Below are positions 1 through 8,105 of a stretch of 64,000 bases of DNA, in pieces. The stretch spans positions 1 to 64,000 of the forward strand of contig CAVRNW010000039.1 in NCBI GenBank assembly GCA_963722665.1, in the 5' to 3' direction. The stretch's first letter is position 1. Each line of letters opens with the position of its first letter. The notes under the pieces are model-generated. The model ran no database searches, had not been told where the DNA came from, and saw only the letters and a list, made by a program, of their open reading frames with translations. The stretch comes from Site-B1 sp963722665. Lineage in GTDB: Bacteria; Bacteroidota; Bacteroidia; Flavobacteriales; Flavobacteriaceae. A program made the position numbers and the translations under genes.

Positions 1-317
1 CGAAGACATAATCGGTGAATGTGGATGAGTTTTATCTTTTCTTTGGCAATAGCTGCGAGATTCTTAACCGCCAGATGATTCAGGGCATCAGCGATCTCCA
101 CCTCAGTCTCTGCCTTATCAACAGCTGTATAGGCGGCACAGTTAATGATGACCTCAATACGCTTATCCTCTATATACTTTTTAACCCCTTTATGATCTGT
201 TAGATCCAGATTATGGATGTCTGTAAAAAAAAACGAGTACTGTGCATACTCTTTTTCTAATTCCCGTATCTCGGAACCTAATTGTCCGTTGCAACCGGTA
301 ACTAGTATTCTAGACAT
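1..317 (-). CDS. rfbD: dTDP-4-dehydrorhamnose reductase, N-terminal part (cut by window edge)
   Basis: Last enzyme of dTDP-L-rhamnose synthesis: NADPH reduction of dTDP-4-dehydro-L-rhamnose. The ATG at 315-317 opens a Rossmann start, MSRILVTGCNGQLGSEIREL, with the GxxGxxG-type dinucleotide loop, followed by the SDR-type stretch INCAAYTAVDKAE seen in RmlD proteins. Only about 105 residues lie in the window. The start overlaps the end of rfbC by 8 bases, so it is the distal gene of the rfb operon. Near position 18 the expected motif LIHISTDYVF is broken: the reading frame gives LIHI and then leaves frame, with TDYVF in the next frame, so there is a net loss of two bases or gain of one. I take this as a sequence error, as in several neighbours. 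Identity is confident; whether the gene is intact is unknown. Confidence 0.88.
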   Translation of the reverse strand, partial: MSRILVTGCNGQLGSEIRELEKEYAQYSFFFTDIHNLDLTDHKGVKKYIEDKRIEVIINCAAYTAVDKAETEVEIADALNHLAVKNLAAIAKEKIKLIHIHRLCL

Positions 318-881
318 ATAGATCGGTTTTATAGTCAAAATACTCCGCGTTCTTAAAGGCCGGTTGCTTGGTATCTTTTTGGGACAGTATCAGTTCTTTC
401 TGAGGGACTTTCCAGTTTATATTCAAAGTCTTATCATTATAGGCAATGCCTCGGTCATTTTCCGGACTGTAATAGTTGTCCACCTTATAGGCAAAGCGGG
501 CGAATTCACTCAATACCACGAATCCGTGAGCAAAGCCTCTGGGGATCAATAATTGTTTCTTATTCTCACCCGTCAGTTCCAGGTCAATATGCTTCCCGAA
601 GGTCGGTGACCCCTTGCGAATATCCAAAGCTATATCCCAGACTGAACCTTCAATAACGCGCACCAGTTTGGTCTGTGCAAAAGGAGGCATTTGATAATGG
701 AGTCCGCGTAACACGCCAAAGGATGACCGCGACTCGTTATCCTGGCAGAAATTGATCTTAAATCCTAAGAAGGCCTCCAGCTTATCAGCTCTGAAGGTTT
801 CAGAAAAATAGCCGCGATCATCGCCGTAAACATCGGGTTCGCAGATTATGACATCGGGATCTCTGTTCTAATAAACTTCAT
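310..881 (-). CDS. rfbC: dTDP-4-dehydrorhamnose 3,5-epimerase (one frameshift near the start)
   Basis: Epimerises dTDP-4-keto-6-deoxyglucose at C3 and C5 in rhamnose synthesis; cytosolic cupin. Restored length is 190 residues, normal for RmlC. The start is the ATG at 879-881, giving MKFIRTEIP; one base is then missing in a C run near 862, after which the frame continues DVIICEPDVYGDDRGYFSETF-like and on to GVLRGLHYQ, the family's hallmark with the catalytic His. From 714 the frame is open to the stop at 310. The gene begins three bases after the rfbA stop and overlaps rfbD. A reader using only the uninterrupted frame would start at a GTG at 712-714 and lose about 55 residues, which is clearly wrong because the conserved N-terminus is present in the shifted frame. 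Confidence 0.9.
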
Positions 882-884
882 AAA

Positions 885-1763
885 TTATAATTCTTTTGCT
901 CTTTGTATTAAGTACTGTCCGTAGCTGTTCTTTTTTAAAGGTTCGGCCAGTTTTAATAGTTGTTTTTTATCAATATAGCCCATTTCAAAGGCTATCTCCT
1001 CTATACAGGCGACCTTTAATCCCTGCCTGTTCTCAATAGCATGTATATAATTGGAGGCATCCAGCAAACTCTCATGGGTTCCCGTATCCAGCCATGCGAA
1101 TCCGCGAGCCCATCAGCAATACCTTTAAATTCTCGTCTTTTAAATACTTTTGGTTTACCGAAGTGATCTCCAGTTCGCCCGGGGACTCGGCTTTAAATTC
1201 TTTGCGATATCGATCACGGAATTCGGGTAAAAATAGAGTCCGACCACAGCAAAGTGGCTTTTGGGTTTCTCCGGTTTTTCCTCGATGCTAAGCACATTTC
1301 CGCTTTTATCGAAGTCCACCACACCATATCTCTGTGGGTCCTGCACGTAATAGCCGAAGACCGTAGCCTTCCTCTTGTCCCTCACATTCCTAACCGATTT
1401 GGCAAGCATCTCATCGAGTCCGTGGCCATAGAAGATATTATCTCCCAGCACCAGACACACATCGTCCTTGCCAATGAATTCCTCCCCTATGATAAAGGCC
1501 TGTGCGAGACCATCCGGAGACGGTTGTTCCTTATAACTGAAATTCATGCCTATATCCCTGCCATCGCCTAGCAACTGCTCAAAGCGGGGCAGATCGATAG
1601 GTGTGGAAATAATAAGTACGTCCCGTATGCCTGCCTGCATGAGTACCGACAGCGGGTAATAGATCATGGGTTTGTCGTTGATGGGTAGGAGTTGCTTTGA
1701 TGTTCCCCTGGTTAAAGGGTATAATCGTGTTCCTGAGCCTCCGGCGAGAATAATTCCTTTCAT
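885..1763 (-). CDS. rfbA: Glucose-1-phosphate thymidylyltransferase (two compensating frameshifts)
   Basis: Makes dTDP-glucose from dTTP and glucose-1-phosphate, the first step toward dTDP-L-rhamnose. The start MKGIILAGGSGTRLYPLTRG carries the nucleotidyltransferase signature GGxGTRLxPxT. The frame is clean to about residue 195 (KPSPR), then one G is missing from a G run near 1172, so the reading continues as ELEITSVNQKYL in the next frame. Near 1105 one base too many restores the original frame at RGFAWLDTG and LDASNYI, ending in QYLIQRAKEL. The total, 293 codons, is the normal size, so the two shifts compensate. I read this as one intact gene with two base errors. The start codon lies directly against a heptamer repeat array, and the context CACGAAACnATGAAAGGA is shared with the four-helix-bundle gene upstream. 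Confidence 0.9.
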
Positions 1764-1764
1764 T

Positions 1765-1866
1765 GTTTCGTGATTCGTGATTCGTGATTTGTGATTTTGG
1801 GTCGTGATTCGTGAGTCGTGAGTCGTGATTCGTGATTCGTTATTCGTGATTTGTTATTTGTTATTT
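1765..1866. repeat. Degenerate 7-bp tandem array (GATTCGT family), rfbA side
   Basis: About fourteen units of seven bases with consensus GATTCGT and variants GAGTCGT, GATTTGT and TATTTGT fill the gap between rfbA and the four-helix-bundle gene. The unit drifts toward TATTTGT at its right end, where it supplies the last codons and stop of the four-helix-bundle protein. On the coding (minus) strand the unit reads ACGAATC. Confidence 0.9.
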
Positions 1867-2211
1867 GTTTTTTATGTAGCGGATCAAACCGAAAAGCATT
1901 TGTTTTAGTTGTTCAATCTGTTTCAGAAGGTCATCAATTGAATCTGTAAATCTTAAGCGTTTTGACAACAACAATTGTGTTTCAAGTTCGGATAATGATC
2001 CCATTGACATGTAAAGAAATTGAATAAATTCTTTATCTCCTTTTCTGCCTGCACCTTCTGCAATATTACTAGGTATAGATACTGCAGCTCTTTTCATCTG
2101 GCTGGTCAAACCATAAGTCTCTTCAGAAGGAAATCCTTTTGTAAGAGCATAAATATCTTCGGCCAAAGCCATGGATTGTTTCCAAACATCAAGATCCTTA
2201 TGTCCTTTCAT
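1861..2211 (-). CDS. Four-helix-bundle protein (S23 / 23S rRNA intervening-sequence family)
   Basis: Intact 116-residue protein of the family first known from open frames inside 23S rRNA intervening sequences, with the same fold as the Avd accessory protein of diversity-generating retroelements. Family signatures are HKDLDVWKQSMALAEDIYAL near the N-terminus and LTSQMKRAAVSIPSNIAEGA with GR following in the middle, then a helix YMSMGSLSELETQLLLSKRL and a basic C-terminal helix ending RYIKNK. It sits between rfbB and rfbA, in the operon's own orientation, with heptamer arrays on both sides. Its start region matches that of rfbA (CACGAAAC, A or T variant, ATGAAAGGA). Molecular function is unknown; the bundle is thought to bind nucleic acid. 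There is no role for it in rhamnose synthesis; I treat it as cargo of a repeat-bounded element. Confidence 0.88.
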   Translation of the reverse strand: MKGHKDLDVWKQSMALAEDIYALTKGFPSEETYGLTSQMKRAAVSIPSNIAEGAGRKGDKEFIQFLYMSMGSLSELETQLLLSKRLRFTDSIDDLLKQIEQLKQMLFGLIRYIKNK

Positions 2212-2462
2212 AGTTTCGTGATTCGTGATTTGTAATTCGTGATTCGTGAGTCGTGATTCGTGAGTCGTGAGTCGTGATTCGTGATTCGTGATTCGTGAGT
2301 CGTGATTCGTGAGTCGTGATTCGTGAGTCGTGATTCGTGATTCGTGATTCGTGATTCGTGATTCGTGAGTCGTGATTCGTGATTCGTGATTCGTGAGTCG
2401 TGATTCGTGATTCGTGAGTCGTGATTCGTGATTCGTGATTCGTGAGTCGTGAGTCGTGATTT
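2212..2462. repeat. Long GATTCGT/GAGTCGT heptamer array
   Basis: Roughly 35 tandem 7-bp units, almost all either GATTCGT or GAGTCGT, run from the start codon of the four-helix-bundle gene toward rfbB. The two variants are interleaved without an obvious higher-order period. There is no gene here. Seven is not a multiple of three, so any reading frame through it cycles all three codon phases. Confidence 0.95.
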
Positions 2463-2475
2463 GTAATTGGAGTTA

Positions 2476-2690
2476 CAATTTACGGTTTACGGTTTACGGT
2501 TTACGGTTTACGGTTTACGGTTTACGGTTTACGGTTTACGGTTTACGGTTTACGGTTTACGTTTTACGGTTTACGGTTTACGGTTTACGTTTTACGGTTT
2601 ACGGTTTACGGTTTACGGTTTACGGTTTACGGTTTACGGTTTACGGTTTACGGTTTACGGTTCACAGTTTACGTTTTACGTTTTACGCAT
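2476..2690. repeat. Homogeneous GTTTACG heptamer array
   Basis: About 30 tandem copies of GTTTACG (CGTAAAC on the coding strand) with only a few variants such as GTTTTAC at the rfbB end. It abuts the other array through a short spacer, TTGTAATTGGAGTTACAA, that is itself an inverted repeat (TTGTAA/TTACAA). Apparent frames through the array encode only the 21-base, seven-residue repeat FTVYGLR and are not genes. Its rfbB-proximal end supplies the last residues (about VNRNL) and stop codon of RfbB. Confidence 0.95.
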
Positions 2691-3755
2691 TACAAATTAC
2701 GATTGACATACTGCTTCTTATAATACTTCTTATAATCACCCGAGGTCACATGCTCCAGCCACTCCTCATTGCTCAGATACCAGTCGATGGTTTTTGACAG
2801 TCCTTCTTCGAATGTAACGGTTGGACTCCAGCCCAGTTCTTTGTTTAGTTTTGTTGCATCGATCGCATACCGCAGATCGTGTCCCGGACGATCCTTGACA
2901 AAGGTGATGAGTTTCTCGCTGCTGCCTTTTGCTCGTCCTAACTTTTCATCCATTTGCTCACATAGGAGTTTTACCAGATCCAGGTTCTTATATTCATTGA
3001 ATCCGCCAATATTATAGGTATCACCTTGTTTGCCTTTATGGAATATCAGGTCGATGGCCAGCGCATGATCGATCACATACAACCAGTCGCGCGTGTAATT
3101 GCCATCACCATAGACAGGCAGCGGTTTGTTGTGAATGATGTTATTGATGAACAGGGGAATCAGTTTTTCAGGGAACTGAAAGGGTCCGTAATTATTGGAG
3201 CAGTTGGAGATCACATAAGGCATTCCGTAGGTTTCTCCATAGGCTCTTACAAAATGATCGGAACTCGCTTTGGAAGCTGAATAAGGCGAATTGGGATCGT
3301 AGGATGTGGTTTCGGTGAACAATCCGGTTTCTCCAAGCGTGCCATAGACCTCATCGGTACTGATGTGATAGAATAATTTGTTTGTCCAGTTGTTTTTCCA
3401 GAGTTCTTTAAACGCATTGAGCAGCACCATGGTTCCCAGGATATTGGTCTTAGCAAAAGCTAAGGGATCTGTAATGGAGCGATCCACATGCGATTCTGCT
3501 GCCAGGTGGATGACAGCATCGAATTTATATTTATTAAAAATTGAGTTGATATAGGATTCATCACAAATATCACCATGTAAAAAGCTGTAATTGTCCTTGA
3601 TCTTCAATATCCTTTAGATTCTCCAGATTGCCTGCATAGGTGAGGGCATCCAGATTATAGATGTGATATTGCGGATATTTGGTTACGAATCGCCTAACGA
3701 CATGTGACCCGATAAATCCGGCACCACCGGTAATGAGTATATTTTTATTTTCCAT
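2690..3755 (-). CDS. rfbB: dTDP-glucose 4,6-dehydratase (one frameshift)
   Basis: Second step of dTDP-L-rhamnose synthesis, an NAD-dependent extended SDR. The start MENKNILITGGAGFIGSHVV has the GGAGFIG dinucleotide motif; residues after the shift include HLAAESHVDRSI, the catalytic YSASKASSDH (YxxxK) and a C-terminal GWSPTVTFEEGL. At about 3600 the frame needs one base removed between DIED and KDNYSFLHGDI; the restored protein is 354 residues, typical of RmlB. The extreme C-terminus, after KKYYKKQY, is encoded by the adjoining heptamer array. It is first of the biosynthetic genes, downstream of upxY and a strong hairpin. Confidence 0.92.
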
Positions 3756-3791
3756 AGAAATTTCTCTTTATTTGCGGCTTGATCTAACTGA

Positions 3792-3831
3792 CCAGTGAAA
3801 TCCAGTTAAACTTTTTTACTGGTTTCACTGG
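3792..3831 (-). promoter_or_regulatory. Strong hairpin in the upxY-rfbB leader
   Basis: An inverted repeat with arms CCAGTGAAATCCAGT and ACTGGTTTCACTGG (one bulged base) and a 12-base loop lies about 37 bases upstream of rfbB, within the 258-base gap after upxY. No U-run follows it on the minus strand, so it is not a standard terminator. Since upxY antiterminators act on the leader of their own polysaccharide operon, this could be a pause or antiterminator recruitment structure. That role is inference; the hairpin itself is directly visible. Confidence 0.55.
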
Positions 3832-4013
3832 ACAAGCACGTTTTGAGACGATTTCCCAGATATATCTTACCGCAATGTGTTTTTAAATATTTTTATGTTT
3901 CATAAGATGATTACTCTCAATCTTAATTTAATTTCTTTTACGGCTTCGCCGCTGCCAGTCCCAATTCAGGTGCTGACCATTCATTATTTTATAAATTTAG
4001 AGTCAAACCTGAT

Positions 4014-4479
4014 TCAACTTTCCAGCTGGAGTTTGACAATATAACCCAGGTTATCCAGAACCACCCAGCACTGGTCTCCTGATACATATTTCACGACTCC
4101 TTTCTGGTGCTTTCAACCCCATGGAACTCAGGTCTATCTTTTGTCCGGGTGCCACAGCAACCAGATCGCATTTTTTATAATCCTCATTTTCGAAGGACTG
4201 CAAAGCTTCAACTTCCTTTTCGGTGACAATGGCCGGTTTGCCCAGCCAGAACAGGTACCCTCTCACATGTGGAATGCTAAAAACGCGATCCCTTTCGGCC
4301 TCAGCGCAATTTACTAAAATCATCGATGGTAATAAAGGGACCTTAACTTTCTTTTTTCGGTCGCTCCACTGGCGAATTTCTGTCCTCACGGGACAGCAGG
4401 CATCTATTTGCAAAGCCTGCAATTGTAAGGTTACTTTTTTCTCGGAATTGGGTTTTGTTTTTAGAACGAACCAGGGCAT
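4014..4479 (-). CDS. UpxY/RfaH-type transcription antiterminator (frameshift before KOW domain)
   Basis: NusG-paralogue that lets RNA polymerase read through long polysaccharide operons. The N-terminal NGN domain is clear: MPWFVLKTKPNSEKKV, then IRQWSDRKKKVKVPLLPSMI and VFSIPHVRGYLFWLGKPAIV. After GLKAPE one extra base puts the KOW domain (GVVKYVSGDQCWVVLDNLGY, ending KLQLES) into the next frame; the restored protein is 154 residues, normal for UpxY. It is the first gene of the rfb transcription unit and points into it, the usual position for such regulators. Without correction the frame ends at 4051 and lacks the KOW domain that contacts ribosome or polymerase partners. Confidence 0.85.
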
Positions 4480-4717
4480 TTCTATGAGTATTCTGATATT
4501 GGATTTACAAATATGCTAATTAGTTTTGTAAGATAAATCTTTTCTTTATACATTAAAAATTTGTAGTCTTGTTTCTTCATTAGTTTTTTTTAAAATTTGA
4601 GTGCTATAAAATTAATCAAGAATAAGTTCTAAATTTCATTAAACATTTACTTATAATATTAAGATCTTCCTTGTCAAAAAAATATCCTATCTTTAGAATT
4701 AACTAAAGATTTGAGAT

Positions 4718-5272
4718 ATGAACAAATTGATATTATTATTTGTCTGCTTTATAATTTCTACAACCTTAATGTATTCTCAGAAATATAATGTCTCGCAGAA
4801 TAAAAAAGAGAAACAAATGAACTATCAGGTCAGTATAGGTGTAAACGCCATAGATAACTCTGGGGATCGTTCTCCAATTAAAGGTGATTGGGCTTTTGAA
4901 ACGCCTTTTTCTATTGGTATCGAGGCCCGTTCTAATATTAAAAAAAATCTGGCTTTAGTAGGCGATTTTGGATATAATGATTACGATGGCCTGCGATATT
5001 ACAGCGTTGATGGTGGCTTTAAATACTATTTAAATGACTGGATACGATCTGAGAAATTTGAAATAGCACCAACCGTTGGTGGTGGTGTGTTCAATATAAA
5101 CAGAACCAACGTTTCCTTAAACATGGGTGGAAGTGTGGCTTACTGGTTCAGCAAAAGTTTGGCTCTGCGTATAAAAAGTTTAGCTAAATTCGCGTTAAAT
5201 AATAACGATCCAAACTATAATATTAGTAATAAGCACTTTATGCATAACCTGGAAGTTGTTTTCTTATTGTAA
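4718..5272 (+). CDS. Outer-membrane beta-barrel protein, copy 1
   Basis: 184 residues. A signal peptide (MNKLILLFVCFIISTTLMYS, cleavage near SQ) is followed by a single small barrel with alternating strands: YQVSIGVNAIDNSGD, FSIGIEARSNI, LALVGDFGYNDYDG, GGFKYYLNDWI, FEIAPTVGGGVFNIN, LNMGGSVAYWF and a last strand ending in FLL. It resembles the N-terminal barrel of flavobacterial OmpA-type proteins but has no OmpA peptidoglycan-binding domain. The following gene is a close paralogue, so the pair is a tandem duplication. No substrate or partner can be inferred. A TATCTTTAG element about 30 bases upstream may be its -7 promoter box. Confidence 0.75.
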   Translation: MNKLILLFVCFIISTTLMYSQKYNVSQNKKEKQMNYQVSIGVNAIDNSGDRSPIKGDWAFETPFSIGIEARSNIKKNLALVGDFGYNDYDGLRYYSVDGGFKYYLNDWIRSEKFEIAPTVGGGVFNINRTNVSLNMGGSVAYWFSKSLALRIKSLAKFALNNNDPNYNISNKHFMHNLEVVFLL

Positions 5273-5423
5273 AGTATAGAGAATCAAGAGATTTGAAATA
5301 ATCAACTTTCTTTAGACAAGTCCTATTGAATGGCAAGTAAACATTAAAGCATAGAAAAGGCAAGATAGTAAGGTTTTAATATCATTATGGAAAAGTATAA
5401 TTCATTATTTTAATATTATATAC

Positions 5424-5431
5424 TATATTTG
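5424..5431 (+). promoter_or_regulatory. Bacteroidota -7 element (TATATTTG)
   Basis: TATATTTG matches the TAnnTTTG consensus of the Bacteroidota housekeeping sigma factor and lies 19 bases before the ATG of the second barrel gene. Its presence suggests the duplicate is separately transcribed. Confidence 0.6.
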
Positions 5432-5449
5432 TCTATTAAAATCAACAAC

Positions 5450-6007
5450 ATGAAAAAATTGCCCCTAACTTTCATTTGCCTGCTTTGTTTTACAACTTTG
5501 TTGTTTTCACAAACATTGAATACCACACAAAATATAAAAGAGTTCAAGACCATCTATCAGGTAAGTATTGGAATAAATGCCATTGATAATACAGGGGAGG
5601 GCTCGCCCGTGAGCAATCCCGGTGACTGGTCCTTTGGAACCCCCATTAGTATTGGCGTGGAAGCCCGGTCCTATTATAATGAAGATATGGCTCTTGTGAT
5701 GGATTTTGGATATAATGATTATTTCGGGCTGCACTATTACAGTATAGATGGCGGTTTTAAATACTACCTGAACGAGTGGATACAATCGGATAAATTTGAA
5801 ATAGCACCCATGGCAGGCGCCGGTGTTTTCAATATTAACAGAACTAACATGTCCATCAATCTTGGTGGCAGTGTCGCGTACTGGTTCAACGACAACATTG
5901 GAGTGCGTATTAAGAGCTTTGCTAAAATTGCTTTAAATAACGGTGAAGACTATAGTATCAGCAATAGTCACTATATGCACAATCTGGAAGTGGTCTTTAA
6001 ACTTTAG
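5450..6007 (+). CDS. Outer-membrane beta-barrel protein, copy 2
   Basis: 185 residues from the ATG at 5450 (MKKLPLTFICLLCFTTLLFS signal peptide; an upstream TTG would only add a non-signal extension and lies over the promoter). The same strand pattern as copy 1 follows: YQVSIGINAIDNTGEG, ISIGVEARSYY, MALVMDFGYNDYFG, GGFKYYLNEWI, FEIAPMAGAGVFNIN, LGGSVAYWF, HNLEVVFKL. The region between GDW and the C-terminus is strongly conserved between the copies while the signal peptides and intergenic DNA differ, so the duplication is not recent. A terminator follows at 6039-6066. Confidence 0.75.
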   Translation: MKKLPLTFICLLCFTTLLFSQTLNTTQNIKEFKTIYQVSIGINAIDNTGEGSPVSNPGDWSFGTPISIGVEARSYYNEDMALVMDFGYNDYFGLHYYSIDGGFKYYLNEWIQSDKFEIAPMAGAGVFNINRTNMSINLGGSVAYWFNDNIGVRIKSFAKIALNNGEDYSISNSHYMHNLEVVFKL

Positions 6008-6038
6008 GAACCGATATCCGGGTAAACATAAAAAGAAA

Positions 6039-6066
6039 GGCTTCTTATAAATAAGAAGCCCTTTTT
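6039..6066. terminator. Bidirectional terminator between barrel gene and CBS gene
   Basis: Stem GGCTTCTTAT/ATAAGAAGCC with a two-base loop, an A-rich run before and a T-run after. It serves the plus-strand barrel gene and the convergent CBS gene. Confidence 0.85.
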
Positions 6067-6073
6067 TATTGTA

Positions 6074-6493
6074 CTAGAACTGACTTAAAAGAAATTTTAA
6101 CAAGTCTGTCGTAGTAACAATACCAACCAACTTTTTGTTATCTACAATAGGAATGGCGTGAAAGTTCTTTTGGGTCAGCAATTCCGCAACTTCCTTGATC
6201 GAGGCTGTTGGCGGCATACTAACTACTTTTTTGACCATTACCTGTTCTATTGTAAACATATTGTAAACTACCGAATCTATGGACATTTCATCTTCACCGA
6301 TAGCATCGGCAAAACTGATACGCAACAGATCGGTATAACTTATCATACCTTTGAGTTCTTCTCCCTTAACAACCGGAATATGTCTTATTTTATACGTCTT
6401 GAACAAATGCTCCGCCTTTTCCAGGTCGTCCATATAACCGACGGTCACCAGATCTCTGCTCATTATTGAAGACACCATTGCCTGTTCTATCAT
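6074..6493 (-). CDS. Tandem CBS-domain protein
   Basis: 139 residues containing two CBS domains: one from about residue 6 (VSSIMSRDLVTVGYMDDLEK, GMISYTDLLRI) and one from about residue 80 (VEQVMVKKVVSMPPTASIKE-like, AELLTQKNFHAIPIVDNKKL, GIVTTTDLLKFL). Stand-alone CBS pairs bind adenine nucleotides or SAM and tune partner proteins; no catalytic domain is attached. It is monocistronic between convergent and divergent gaps, so the partner is unknown. Confidence 0.85.
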   Translation of the reverse strand: MIEQAMVSSIMSRDLVTVGYMDDLEKAEHLFKTYKIRHIPVVKGEELKGMISYTDLLRISFADAIGEDEMSIDSVVYNMFTIEQVMVKKVVSMPPTASIKEVAELLTQKNFHAIPIVDNKKLVGIVTTTDLLKFLLSQF

Positions 6494-6633
6494 GACATCA
6501 CTCTTTAATATTCCATGTTAAAGATAAATTTAAGGAAGCTAAAAAAGTATGACGAAAATCATTTATTCCTATTGTTTTTTTGATTATATGATATTAAATT
6601 TCTTAAATAATTGAATCATCCTGATCCTTTAAT

Positions 6634-7463
6634 TTAAAATTGAATATCTATATAAACCGGTAAATGATCTGAAGGATACCGGCAATCTTTAGAATCACTT
6701 AATACAGCAAATTTATTTACTTTAATTTTTGAGCTAACAAAAATATAGTCGATTCGTCTGGTCACCGGTTCATGGAATTGGAAATCATTAAAGGTTCCCG
6801 AAGGACCAAAAGGCTCTGTAAGTGAGTCTTCTTTGGAATCATTCAAATGTTTTTTTAAATATTGAATACTTTCTGATTCAGGTTCCAGATTAAGATCACC
6901 CATTAGGATGACAGGGAGCTCTTTTTTATTGAGCTCATTTATTTTACTAATTATCAGTTTAGCACTATTCTTTCTTGCTGCTTTACCAACATGATCAAAA
7001 TGGGTATTGAACACCCAGAATTTTTGCTTTGTTCTTTTGTTTTTAAAAAGAGCATAGGTACATACTCTGTTACAAACAGCATCCCAGCCCATGGAAACTT
7101 TTCCCGGCGTTTCTGATAACCAAAATGTAGACTGCTCAATGACTTTAAGCGTATTCTTATTATAAAATACAGCTGAATATTCACCTTGTATCTTTTCCGT
7201 CATCACGTCCGACACCAACAAAATTATAATCTTCTAAAAGCGTATCCATATCTCTCATTTGATTTGGCATGGCTTCCTGAACTCCTAATACATCCGGATG
7301 GTAGAATTGTATCTGGCCAATCAAAAACGGTCTGCGGTTATCCCAGCTATTTTCACCTTCTTTTGGATGATCCAGTTTTATGTTATAGGTCATCACGGAT
7401 AATTCCTGTGCATTCAAGGTCAGTCATCATCAAAAAAGTTATGGTATATAATATTAGCTTCAT
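6634..7463 (-). CDS. Secreted endonuclease/exonuclease/phosphatase-family protein (two frameshifts)
   Basis: Metal-dependent phosphodiesterase or phosphatase fold. Three frames join to one 275-residue protein: a signal peptide from the ATG at 7461-7463 (MKLILYTITFLMM, then LTLNAQ after dropping one base near 7423), the core start ELSVMTYNIKLDHP with QEAMPNQ (active-site Asn and Glu), and after a second extra base near 7190 GEYSAVFYNK, FNTHFDHVG, LMGDLNLEPES, and SDHLPVYIDI with the catalytic SDH. Each shift removes exactly one extra base, and the total length then divides by three. Exported DNase, sphingomyelinase-like and sugar-phosphatase members all share this fold; the substrate cannot be told. 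Treated as intact with base errors. Confidence 0.8.
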
Positions 7464-7584
7464 AGGTTTTACGCGTTTGATCATCTGTAAATTTACTCTA
7501 CAATAAATTAATTTCTTTAGGTTTTGTTTAAAAACTCGCTTTTGTCGTTGATTGAGCAAAGCCTTACTGATAGTTCCCATTAAT

Positions 7585-8042
7585 TTATGGGATGGGATTA
7601 ACTGCTCTCTCGCATACTGCAGCTGTAGCTCAGTCGCCCAGGAAGATCACTCCTGCAAATACAAAACCAAAGCTGACGTGTTCAGCTCATTAAGGGATTA
7701 ACTTCCCTGCGGTCATACTACAGCTCGCCCATAGCTCACGCTATGTCGCCTCAAAACATCCGCTTTGAAAATAAAAAACCCTGCAATCGTTAAAACTTCA
7801 AGTAAACGTCATCACGGTTCGATAGGGGATTAACTTCCCTGCGGTCGTTGATCCCTGCAAAGATCGACTCCTGCAATTCAAAACTATTCACGATTGATCC
7901 CTCAGCTCTGAGGGATTAACTTCCCTGCGGTCGTCCTGAATCACTCGAAATTCAGCTTTCACGATATGTCCCTAAAGCTCGCTTCGAAGACGGGATTAAC
8001 TGCACTTCGTTTGTTGATCCCTCAAAGCTCCGCTTTGAAAAC
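7585..8042. repeat. Gene-free patch of dispersed short repeats beside the tRNA
   Basis: The stretch of about 640 bases between the endonuclease-family gene and tRNA-Arg has no credible gene. It holds five copies of GGGATTAAC (at 7594, 7694, 7826, 7912 and 7992), three of them extended to GGGATTAACTTCCCTGCGGTC-like 21-mers with a palindromic GGGATTAACTTCCC core. Two copies of a CCGCTTTGAAAAnAAAAAACC block (about 7760 and 8030) are each followed by TTCAAGTAAAC. GTTGATCCCT also recurs near 7847 and 8012. The spacing is irregular, so this is not a satellite or CRISPR. It looks like piled-up intergenic repeat elements. Confidence 0.8.
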
Positions 8043-8096
8043 AAAAAACCCGAACTTAAAAATTCAAGTAAACTTGATTTTACATTCAGGTTTTTT
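8043..8096 (-). terminator. Terminator downstream of tRNA-Arg
   Basis: Arms AAAAAACCCGAA (8043-8054) and TTCAGGTTTTTT (8085-8096) pair fully with one G:U in the minus-strand transcript and enclose an inner hairpin TCAAGT/ACTTGA. The oligo-T run makes it a good terminator for the tRNA. Confidence 0.75.
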
Positions 8097-8105
8097 GTTT
8101 ATTCG

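Noticed and set aside
712..714. GTG start for rfbC giving a 134-residue protein
   Set aside because: The conserved N-terminal 55 residues are present upstream once one base in a C run is restored.
1765..2690. CRISPR-like appearance of the repeat arrays
   Set aside because: The units are contiguous 7-mers without unique spacers, and no cas gene is in the window.
2456..2797. Two overlapping open frames of 113 and 79 codons in the heptamer array (FTVYGLR repeats)
   Set aside because: They are the mechanical translation of a 7-bp tandem repeat through three phases, have no start context or domain, and run into rfbB antisense.
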